This document shows, one piece after another, positions 1-6,387 of a DNA stretch of 8,306 nt. Source of the stretch: an uncultured Methylococcaceae bacterium (lineage in GTDB: Bacteria > Pseudomonadota > Gammaproteobacteria > Methylococcales > Methylococcaceae); assembly GCA_903910005.1 (NCBI GenBank), contig CAIVXW010000314.1, positions 1-8,306 of the forward strand, read 5' to 3'. A program made the position numbers and the translations under genes. A model generated the notes under the pieces. The model ran no database searches and was not told the origin of the DNA. It saw only the letters and a list, made by a program, of their open reading frames with translations. Positions within the stretch are counted from its first letter, which is position 1. Each line of letters begins with the position of its first letter.

Positions 1-202
1 GCCGGATGGCCTGCTGTATGGCGGCACTGATGAGGTCGGCGTCCCGGCCTTCATCGCCGTCAGGGATGCGGCTGTAGGCAACCCGGGCGATGCTTTTGAG
101 GGTGCAGTCGTCCGGGGTTCCCGCCAGTTCGAGCAACCGGATGCCGGTCGCTCCAATGTCGAGACCCAAAAGACTGGAAGATCGGGCAAAAAAACCGGGC
201 AT
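1..202 (-). CDS. pilM: PilM, type IV pilus assembly ATPase-like protein (N-terminal 67 codons, cut by window edge)
   Basis: PilM is an actin-like (FtsA-fold) cytoplasmic protein that binds the PilN N-terminus and supports the PilNOP inner-membrane alignment complex of type IV pili. Only the first 67 codons are present and the frame stays open to the edge. The protein opens MPGFFARSSSLLGLDIGATG and continues IRLLELAG, matching the PilM start, where a short basic/aromatic lead is followed by the LLGIDIS..S.KLLEL strand forming the first phosphate-binding loop of the actin fold. The ATG at 200-202 places this motif at the usual distance from the N-terminus. The ribosome site upstream is weak (AAGTGA about 6 bases before the ATG). 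The gene is co-directional with surA, 150 bp away, with a possible promoter in the gap. pilN, pilO, pilP and pilQ would be expected beyond the left edge but cannot be seen. Identification rests on this N-terminal motif only. Confidence 0.8.
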   Translation of the reverse strand, partial: MPGFFARSSSLLGLDIGATGIRLLELAGTPDDCTLKSIARVAYSRIPDGDEGRDADLISAAIQQAIR

Positions 203-212
203 CGGTGTTCAC

Positions 213-244
213 TTGAAACAAAATCATGTGCCGGGCGCCGGCAC
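213..244 (-). terminator. GC-rich hairpin followed by a T-rich run in the surA-pilM gap
   Basis: Read on the minus strand, GTGCCGG (238-244) and CCGGCAC (228-234) form a perfect 7-bp stem around a 3-nt loop. The following sequence, ATGATTTTGTTT, is T-rich but interrupted. It could be a weak intrinsic terminator for lptD-surA. Because the candidate pilM promoter lies upstream of it, it could equally be a leader hairpin that attenuates pilM. The broken T-tract and overlapping alternative GC pairings make the call uncertain. Confidence 0.25.
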
Positions 245-306
245 CGGCCTTTGGGTACAAGGGGTTCAGGCAGGGTGTATCGGTGCCGGATCAATCACTG
301 GGTGAA

Positions 307-336
307 ATTATGCCTCAATCACGATGTGAATTACAA
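307..336 (-). promoter_or_regulatory. Putative sigma-70 promoter upstream of pilM
   Basis: On the minus strand, TTGTAA (331-336, 4 of 6 matches to TTGACA) and CATAAT (307-312, 5 of 6 to TATAAT) are separated by 18 bp, just downstream of the surA stop codon. Transcription would begin near 300 and leave a leader of roughly 100 nt before pilM. This is a consensus match by eye, with no experimental support. Confidence 0.4.
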
Positions 337-352
337 GTCATTGCCCGTCGGC

Positions 353-1648
353 TTACAGCCGGATGTCGACATAGGCTTCGTCGCGGATGCGGCGTAGCCA
401 GAGTTCCGTCTCTTCCTCGACCTTGCGCTTGAATAATTCGTCCCGGGCCTGATTGTGCAGCAGTTCAGCCGTGTCGCTGGATTCCTGCCGTTCCAGCACC
501 TGAATCAGGTGCCAGCCAAACTGGGTTTGTACCGGTTCGCTGATCTGGCGGAGTGCCAACTGATTCATGGCTTCCTCGAAGGGGGGCACCAGGGCACCGG
601 CCTGAATCCATCCCAGTTCACCGCCCTTGATGGCCGATCCCTTGTCATCGGAATGGCCACGGGCCAACTGGGCAAAATCATCGCCATTCTCGATCCGCTG
701 CCTGATGGCGAGCAGTTTACGTTTGGCCTCTTCATCCGACAGCACCTCATTGGGTTTAATCAGAATGTGGCGGACACGGGTTTTGGTAATGCTGTCGAAT
801 TGCCCGCCCCGGTTCCCCAGCAGTTTGATGATGTGGAATCCGCTGGGACTGCGTATCGGCCCGGCCACTTCGCCTTCGTGCAGGCCCGGTACCACCTCGG
901 CAAACAATGAGGGAATCTCCGACAGTTTGCGCCAGCCCAGATCGCCTCCGTTCAAGGCCTGGGGGGAATCCGACGAGCGGATCGACGCCTGTTTGAAGTC
1001 CAGTCCGGCCTTGATTTCGCTCACCAGTTTTTCTGCCTTGTCGCGGGCCTGCTGTACGTCCCGGGGCGAGGCAGCCTGACGGGTAGCGATGAGGATATGG
1101 CCCAGATGGTACTGGCTGTCGCGGGCCAGGCTGGATTTACCCTGGGTGGCCAGAAAATGTTCCACCTCCCGGTCACTGAGTTTGATCTGACTGTTGACCT
1201 GGCCGTTACGCAAGCGTCCGGTGGCGATTTCGGTACGAATCTGGTCGACGAAGGTGGCGTAGTCCATGCCCTCCTGGCGCAGGGAATTGCGAAACTCCTC
1301 CATCTCCATATTGTTGCGCCGGGCAATTTGCTGTACCGCCTGGCGCAGGGTTTCATCGTCCACCCGGATACCGGCCTTTTCCGCCAGTTGCAGTTGTATG
1401 CGATCCACAATCAGCCGTTCCAGCACCTGGCGTTGCAGAATATCGCCCGGTGGCAGGGGGGTCTGACTACTTCTCAGGGTCTGTTCGATGGCACTGACTT
1501 TGGCCTCCAGTTCACTTTCCAGAATGACACCGTCCTCCACCACGGCAACGATGCGATCCAGGGTATAGGCCTGAGTCAGGGGACTGGCCAGCAGTAACAG
1601 GCTCAATCCCACACGGGCGGCCTGGCTTGAATGGATTTTATGGGTCAT
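353..1648 (-). CDS. surA: SurA periplasmic chaperone / peptidyl-prolyl isomerase
   Basis: SurA is the periplasmic chaperone that carries unfolded beta-barrel outer membrane proteins to the BAM complex. The 431-residue product is close to the E. coli length. Residues 1-27 form a Sec signal peptide (basic n-region, leucine-rich core, cleavage after TQA). The mature protein starts YTLDRIVAVVEDGVILESEL, the typical SurA N-terminal chaperone core. Two parvulin rotamase domains follow: one at about 179-280 (YHLGHILIA to GFHIIKLL, with GGDLGW at 234-239) and one at about 290-386 (RVRHILIKP to FGWHLIQV, with GGELGW at 342-347). A helical segment closes the protein and completes the core fold. The ATG lies 5 bp after the lptD stop with no strong Shine-Dalgarno sequence, so translation is probably coupled to lptD. 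In many gammaproteobacteria pdxA and rsmA follow surA; here pilM does. Confidence 0.96.
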   Translation of the reverse strand: MTHKIHSSQAARVGLSLLLLASPLTQAYTLDRIVAVVEDGVILESELEAKVSAIEQTLRSSQTPLPPGDILQRQVLERLIVDRIQLQLAEKAGIRVDDETLRQAVQQIARRNNMEMEEFRNSLRQEGMDYATFVDQIRTEIATGRLRNGQVNSQIKLSDREVEHFLATQGKSSLARDSQYHLGHILIATRQAASPRDVQQARDKAEKLVSEIKAGLDFKQASIRSSDSPQALNGGDLGWRKLSEIPSLFAEVVPGLHEGEVAGPIRSPSGFHIIKLLGNRGGQFDSITKTRVRHILIKPNEVLSDEEAKRKLLAIRQRIENGDDFAQLARGHSDDKGSAIKGGELGWIQAGALVPPFEEAMNQLALRQISEPVQTQFGWHLIQVLERQESSDTAELLHNQARDELFKRKVEEETELWLRRIRDEAYVDIRL

Positions 1649-1653
1649 GATGA

Positions 1654-4587
1654 TTAGTCGTCTTCGTAGCGATATCCACTGATGCTGCGCTGCAGGAACT
1701 GGTCAACCTGGTCGCCCAGGCGGGTTAATCCCTTCAACTCCAGTTGCATGAACAGTCCGGTATTGGAAGTATTGTTGCCGGTTTGGGCGTTGGTAATGCC
1801 ATTGAGGTAATGGCGTCCCAACAGGGTGAAACGCCAGCAGCAGGTTTCCCGTTCAAATCCCAGGAAACTTTCCAGGGTTCTGTCATCCAGCAGTGAGTAT
1901 TGCCAGCGACCGATGAGATGCCACTGCTGAATGACGGGAATGCGGAACGATACATCGGTCAGGTCGAGACTGGTGCTGTCCTGATTCTGGTTACGGCGGA
2001 AACGGTACGCCAGATTCAGCAGATTATTGTTGCGATCATCGAATTGCAGGGCAATCTGGCCCCGGTCAATCCGTTCCCGTTCGGTATTCCACTGGCCGGA
2101 ACTGCGGAATGACCAACTCTGGCTGAGACGGCTGTAGACATCGGCAATGATGTTTTCCCTTACCAGGGCGGGCGGCAGGGTTTGCGCCAGCGAGACCCGG
2201 GGCGTCTCGAAATAGACAATTTTGCCAAGGCTGGTACGGAGCCGTTCCAGTCCGGTACCTTCGTCAATGAAGCGTGAGGTCAGGGCTGCCGTAACCTGAT
2301 TGGCGTCAGAGTAGCGATCCGGGTTGGTAAACCGGTTTTCCCGGAACAGCTGGTAAAAGGTAAAGTCGTATTCGGTGGTATCAAAAACCGGCAGGTCTTT
2401 CTGGTCGGTATAGGGTACATACAGATAGTACAAGCGGGGTTCCAGGGTTTGTACCCAGGGCGTTTTATCCAGGTTGAAATCCCGCTCAAAATACAAGCCG
2501 CTATCGACCGAGGCAATCGGCAGGGTACGCCCCATTTCGTTGTCAAGGCCCGGAGCCTGGTTTTCCAGCAGATACTGGGTATGCTGCACGCCGATACTCG
2601 GAGTAAAAAAGCCTTCGGTACTCTGAATGGGCCAGGAGAGCCGGGGCTTCAGGTTGAGCCGCTGGCCAACCACCCGGGTGTCGTCGTCATGGGAAAAATT
2701 GGCAATGTCCAGCAGTCCGTCGAAGTGCAGCCCGGTATTGGCAATACCGTGGCGGTAGTTCATGGTAAACTGGGGCAGGTGATAATACGGCCGGTTTGCC
2801 CTGAGGATGGTCGGGTCGATGGTCTGGAAATAATCCACGGCGGCCCTGGCATCAAAATGGGCACCCGAGTAACTGGTGTACGCATTACTGCGTACATAGC
2901 GGTAATCCACAATGTTGAGCGGATTGCCCAGATCATTCAGGTACCGTTCGTCGGAGACGTAATTGGCATCAATATGACTGCGGACATGACTGCCAAACTG
3001 GCTTTCGTTAAGCCAGCCGGCCTGTCCCCGGCTTTCACCGCGAACCGCATCGTCCGGTAATACTTCGGCCAGTATGCGTCCCTGTCCGTAGGAAGTCAGA
3101 TAGCGGAATTCATCCCGCAGCAACAATCCGCGCCGGGTCAGCAGGCGCGGTGCGAAGGTCATGTCGTAATTGGGAGCCAGATTAAAATAATACGGCACCA
3201 TCAGGTCAAACCCGCCCACCTTGGTGGTGCCGAAGGCGGGATTAAGAAATCCGCTTTGCCGCCGGTCGTCGGTCGGAAAACTCAGGTAGGGCGAATAAAA
3301 CAGCGGTACGCCCTTGAATTCAAACCAGGCATTGCGGGCGGATCCCCGTCCGCTGGCCTTGTCGATGCGTACCGTATCGGCGTGCAGCAGCCAGTCGCGA
3401 TTGCCGGGTGGACAGGCGGTATACGTAAACTTGTCATAACGGGATACATCCTGGCTTTCAAAACGGGTTTCCCGCGAGGTACCCCGGGCGGGCCCGGCTT
3501 GCAGAATGAACTGGGTATTGCGGAACACGTGCCGGTTGGTGTCCATGTCGAGAAAGGCACTGTCTGAGGCCAGCGATAATCCCTGCTCCTGATACACCAC
3601 CCCACCCCGGGCATTTACGGTGTTGGCGACCTGGTTGTGGCTGACGAAATCAGCCCACAGTCGCTGATCGGCCCGGATCAATTCGGCATCACCGGTGAAG
3701 GTGGAAATTTCGTTGTCGATCATCTCGGCCTGATTTGAATAGACGTGCAGGGGAGATTGTTCGCGCAGGCGTTTTTCCTCGCCACTCAGCAAAAACACAT
3801 CCAGCGGGTGTTTGTTGCGCTGACCGGCGCAGACCGCCGCCCAGGGATTGGCTGGCAGGGCATCTGCCAGAGCCTGGAAGCGGATTTCATCCTGTGACTG
3901 CAGGGTGGCCGATCGGGTCGGGTCTGCCTCCCTGACCGGAGACGACGGGGTACTGGCCGTGCTGGCCCGGGTCTCGGCGCAATCCCAGTTTTTTTCGCCG
4001 TTGCCCTTGACCGGACGACACTGCCAGGCACCGCGCCCGCTTCCGGAACCGGCCGGGCTGTCGGATCGGGCCAGCGGCTCGCTCACCCGTCTGCCGGTGC
4101 CGTCCAGTCGGGGGCGGGGGCTGGGTTTGGGGGCGGTCGAATCATCTGCGGCAGGCGGCGGTTGTTCCGCCGTTGCGGACGCATCGGGCAGTGCGAACTG
4201 GCCCGGCGGATATTGTTCCATCGTTGCCGGTGCAGCCGGCGGTGCGACGGCGTCGGCTGCCTCGTCATCCTCAGCGTCGTCCCCGTCCGTTTCGTCGTCT
4301 TGAATCGGTCGATTTTGCGGCGTTGGCGGAGGGGGCGACGGCCGTTCCACGGTGGGTACTGGCGACGGCCGGGCGGTTACCTCAACCGGAGCCGACTGAA
4401 CCGGCGGGGCGGACGGGGGAACTTCACCGCGTGGTGCAGAGGGCTCAGTCGCCGCCTTGCGGGAAGCACAACGCCACTCGCCGGTGGTTTCGTTGCGCTG
4501 ACAGTTCCAGTCGGCTGCCTGAGCCAGCGCGGGCAGCAATAGCAGGCCCAGAGGGGGTAAAGTTCGGCACTTGGACACAAGGGGCAT
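1654..4587 (-). CDS. lptD: LptD, LPS-assembly outer membrane protein with a long N-terminal extension
   Basis: LptD forms, with LptE, the outer-membrane translocon that receives LPS from the periplasmic Lpt bridge. I chose the ATG at 4585-4587 (977 residues) because a signal peptide starts exactly there (MPLVSKC..., leucine-rich core, cleavage near AQA at 22-24). The frame is open 30 codons further upstream, but that part is not signal-like and overlaps the divergent amgK. Residues about 45-187 are Pro/Ala/Ser-rich, with an acidic tract at 97-113. An LptA-like jellyroll spans about 282-385, followed by the C-terminal barrel (FYSPYLSFPTDDRRQSGF, TLEPRLYYLYVPY). Four cysteines appear to correspond to E. 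coli C31, C173, C724 and C725: C253, C392 (TACPPGNRDW), C916 and C917. Four more (C29, C40, C190, C203) sit in two W-x-C pairs within the extension. E. coli LptD is about 784 residues and P. aeruginosa LptD is also N-terminally extended. The gene is the first of an lptD-surA pair. Confidence 0.96.
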   Translation of the reverse strand: MPLVSKCRTLPPLGLLLLPALAQAADWNCQRNETTGEWRCASRKAATEPSAPRGEVPPSAPPVQSAPVEVTARPSPVPTVERPSPPPPTPQNRPIQDDETDGDDAEDDEAADAVAPPAAPATMEQYPPGQFALPDASATAEQPPPAADDSTAPKPSPRPRLDGTGRRVSEPLARSDSPAGSGSGRGAWQCRPVKGNGEKNWDCAETRASTASTPSSPVREADPTRSATLQSQDEIRFQALADALPANPWAAVCAGQRNKHPLDVFLLSGEEKRLREQSPLHVYSNQAEMIDNEISTFTGDAELIRADQRLWADFVSHNQVANTVNARGGVVYQEQGLSLASDSAFLDMDTNRHVFRNTQFILQAGPARGTSRETRFESQDVSRYDKFTYTACPPGNRDWLLHADTVRIDKASGRGSARNAWFEFKGVPLFYSPYLSFPTDDRRQSGFLNPAFGTTKVGGFDLMVPYYFNLAPNYDMTFAPRLLTRRGLLLRDEFRYLTSYGQGRILAEVLPDDAVRGESRGQAGWLNESQFGSHVRSHIDANYVSDERYLNDLGNPLNIVDYRYVRSNAYTSYSGAHFDARAAVDYFQTIDPTILRANRPYYHLPQFTMNYRHGIANTGLHFDGLLDIANFSHDDDTRVVGQRLNLKPRLSWPIQSTEGFFTPSIGVQHTQYLLENQAPGLDNEMGRTLPIASVDSGLYFERDFNLDKTPWVQTLEPRLYYLYVPYTDQKDLPVFDTTEYDFTFYQLFRENRFTNPDRYSDANQVTAALTSRFIDEGTGLERLRTSLGKIVYFETPRVSLAQTLPPALVRENIIADVYSRLSQSWSFRSSGQWNTERERIDRGQIALQFDDRNNNLLNLAYRFRRNQNQDSTSLDLTDVSFRIPVIQQWHLIGRWQYSLLDDRTLESFLGFERETCCWRFTLLGRHYLNGITNAQTGNNTSNTGLFMQLELKGLTRLGDQVDQFLQRSISGYRYEDD

Positions 4588-4663
4588 ATTGGGAAGGGCT
4601 TGAGTTATGGTGAAATATCCCGGTTCATGTTTCCATTCTACCGTAAGCCCGTCACCGTTTTGT
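4588..4663. promoter_or_regulatory. Divergent lptD / amgK promoter interval
   Basis: This 76-bp stretch separates the preferred start codons of lptD (minus) and amgK (plus) and must lie close to both promoters. On the minus strand, TAGAAT (plus-strand coordinates 4635-4640) is a 5-of-6 match to the -10 box and would give a leader of about 40 nt for lptD, but no good -35 sits at the right distance. On the plus strand only weak combinations are visible (TTGGGA at 4589-4594, 16 bp, TGAAAT at 4611-4616). I found no clear sigma-E-type site and no strong Shine-Dalgarno sequence for either gene. Functional divergence is inferred from gene orientation. Confidence 0.45.
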
Positions 4664-5665
4664 ATGTCTGATTGCACCGATTCCCGTTTGAATGCCCTGG
4701 CAGCCTGGCTGACCCGGATTTTGCCGACGCCCCCCCTCGGCCTGATGCCCGCCTCGTCCGATGCCAGTTTTCGCCGTTATTTTCGTTTTACCCGCGAGGG
4801 CCGTACCTGGATCGTGATGGATGCACCGCCTGAACGCGAAAGCCTGCAGGCGTTTCTCCGGGTCGGCCATATCCTGCAAAACGCCGGTATCCAGGTGCCG
4901 GCGGTACACGCCGTCAATGAGGCGGAAGGTTTTCTGTTGCTGGACGATCTGGGTTCGACCCCGTATTACGCCCTGCGCCACACACCTGCCGCCACTGAAC
5001 TGTACCAGGCCGCCCTCCTGACCCTGGCACGAATGCAGGCACGGATACGCCCCGCCGACCATCCGGCCCTGCCGTCCTATGATGAAGCCCTGCTGCGGCG
5101 CGAACTGCATATTTTTCGGGAGTGGTTTCTGGAAGGCTTGCTCCGATTGCGTCTGACCCCCGCCGAGCAGACACTCTGGGCCTGGGTGTCGGATCATCTG
5201 GTAAGCCGGGCACTGGCCCAGCCGGTGGTTTTTGTCCACCGCGATTTCCACTCCCGCAACCTGATGGCAACCGGTGATTCCAGCCCCGGAGTGCTGGACT
5301 TTCAGGATGCGGTACAGGGACCGCTGACGTATGACCTGGTGTCGTTGCTGAGGGACTGTTATGTGCTGTGGCCGGAAACCCGGGTGGATGCCTGGGTGGA
5401 AGACTTTCGTCGGTTGACCGGAACCTGCTCCTCGCCGGAAGCGTTTCGCCACGACTTCGACCTCATGGGCATGCAGCGGCACCTCAAGGCGGTGGGCATT
5501 TTTGCCCGTCTCAAGCAGCGTGACGGCAAACCCGGCTATCTGGCCGACATTCCGCGCACCCTGTCCTATGTGTCGGTGGTGGCGGGCCTTTATCCCGAGT
5601 TGTCGGCACTGGGACGGTTTCTGGATGACCGGGTTTATCACCGACTGAGCGAGGTACTGCCATGA
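4664..5665 (+). CDS. amgK: AmgK, N-acetylmuramate/N-acetylglucosamine anomeric kinase
   Basis: AmgK phosphorylates the anomeric hydroxyl of MurNAc (and GlcNAc) to give the alpha-1-phosphate, a cytoplasmic step of peptidoglycan recycling that bypasses de novo UDP-MurNAc synthesis. The 333-residue protein has the aminoglycoside-phosphotransferase fold. The N-lobe carries ASSDASFRRYFRF and VMDAPP. The catalytic loop HRDFHSRN spans residues 192-199, with catalytic D194 and metal-binding N199, and LDFQDA follows with metal-binding D212. Residues after the catalytic loop (GPLTYDLVSLLRDCYV) are typical of this subfamily. I chose ATG 4664 because the preceding 19 codons back to ATG 4607 are not family-like and overlap the lptD upstream region. 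Its stop overlaps the murU start (ATGA), so the two are translationally coupled. In Pseudomonas the same pair lies divergent from lptD, which supports the specific name over a generic phosphotransferase. Confidence 0.9.
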   Translation: MSDCTDSRLNALAAWLTRILPTPPLGLMPASSDASFRRYFRFTREGRTWIVMDAPPERESLQAFLRVGHILQNAGIQVPAVHAVNEAEGFLLLDDLGSTPYYALRHTPAATELYQAALLTLARMQARIRPADHPALPSYDEALLRRELHIFREWFLEGLLRLRLTPAEQTLWAWVSDHLVSRALAQPVVFVHRDFHSRNLMATGDSSPGVLDFQDAVQGPLTYDLVSLLRDCYVLWPETRVDAWVEDFRRLTGTCSSPEAFRHDFDLMGMQRHLKAVGIFARLKQRDGKPGYLADIPRTLSYVSVVAGLYPELSALGRFLDDRVYHRLSEVLP

Positions 5666-6387
5666 AAGCCATGATCCTGGCTGCCGGTCGGGGCGAACGC
5701 ATGCGCCCACTGACCGACCACACCCCCAAGCCCTTGCTGCAGGTGGCCGGGCGACCCCTGATTGAACATACCCTGGTCGCACTCACCCGGGCCGGGTTTA
5801 ACGACATCGTCATCAATACCGCCTGGCTGGGTGAACAAATCGAAGCCCGACTGGGGGACGGCAGCCAGTTTGGCATTCGCCTTGGCTATTCGCGGGAATC
5901 CACCCTGCTCGAAACCGGCGGCGGTATTCATCAGGCACTGTCCCTGCTGGGGGCGGAGCCGTTTCTGGTGGTCAATGGTGATGTAGCCTCGGACTATCCG
6001 TTCGGACAACTGCCGACCTCGCCCGAAGGCCTGGCCCATCTGGTACTGGTCGACAATCCGTCGCATCACCCGGACGGGGATTTTGGCCTGAACGCCGGGC
6101 GGGTTGAAAACACGGGCTGTCCCCGACTGACCTTCAGCGGCATCGGTGTTTACCGTCCGCAACTGTTTGCCGACTGCCAACCCGGACGATTCCCCCTGGC
6201 TCCCCTGCTGAGGCAAGCGATTGACCACGGGCAGGTGAGCGGGGAGCATTACCCGGGCTTCTGGCTGGATGTGGGAACGGTGGAACGGCTCCGGTTGCTG
6301 GAACAGCGATATGGCGGATCAGGCCCGGTCAGGCTGACTCCCTTCAAAAATCCAGGCGCAGGGCGGTTTCCCAGATATCCGGGCTGA
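5662..6387 (+). CDS. murU: MurU, MurNAc-alpha-1-phosphate uridylyltransferase
   Basis: MurU converts MurNAc-alpha-1-phosphate and UTP to UDP-MurNAc, completing the recycling route begun by AmgK. The route lets cells avoid MurA and is linked to intrinsic fosfomycin tolerance in Pseudomonas. The 241-residue protein is a Rossmann-type nucleotidyltransferase. The N-terminal signature AAGRGERMRPLT is followed by the TPKPLL segment with K23, then ETGGG at 84-88, NGD at 105-107 and the second metal-binding aspartate in LDVGT (D203). The central LAHLVLVDNPSHHPDGDF and the SGEHYPGFWLDVGT segment are characteristic of MurU rather than of glucose-1-phosphate enzymes. The start overlaps the amgK stop and has a GAGG-type ribosome site (CGAGGT). 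Pseudomonas MurU is about 223 residues as I recall; this one has a tail of roughly 19 extra residues, the last 14 encoded antisense to the end of the porin gene. Confidence 0.92.
   Translation: MKAMILAAGRGERMRPLTDHTPKPLLQVAGRPLIEHTLVALTRAGFNDIVINTAWLGEQIEARLGDGSQFGIRLGYSRESTLLETGGGIHQALSLLGAEPFLVVNGDVASDYPFGQLPTSPEGLAHLVLVDNPSHHPDGDFGLNAGRVENTGCPRLTFSGIGVYRPQLFADCQPGRFPLAPLLRQAIDHGQVSGEHYPGFWLDVGTVERLRLLEQRYGGSGPVRLTPFKNPGAGRFPRYPG

Noticed and set aside
60..260. Minus-strand frame overlapping the start of pilM
   Set aside because: The neighbouring frame gives the clear PilM N-terminal motif. This one gives composition-driven sequence with no motif.
353..366. Short GC inverted pair just after the surA stop as a terminator
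   Set aside because: The stem would be only about three base pairs with no T-tract. The hairpin at 228-244 is the better candidate.
2449..3060. 203-codon plus-strand open frame inside lptD
   Set aside because: It lies opposite the conserved LptD barrel-coding region, has no family-like motifs, and is explained by GC-rich antisense openness.
4588..4663. Sigma-E promoter for lptD, as in E. coli
   Set aside because: A GGAAACA segment is present on the minus strand, but no TCTGA-like -10 lies at the required spacing.
4652..5782. Long minus-strand open frame of 376 codons opposite amgK
   Set aside because: It is a shadow of amgK and the start of murU. The plus-strand products carry intact kinase and nucleotidyltransferase motifs, while this frame shows no recognisable domain.
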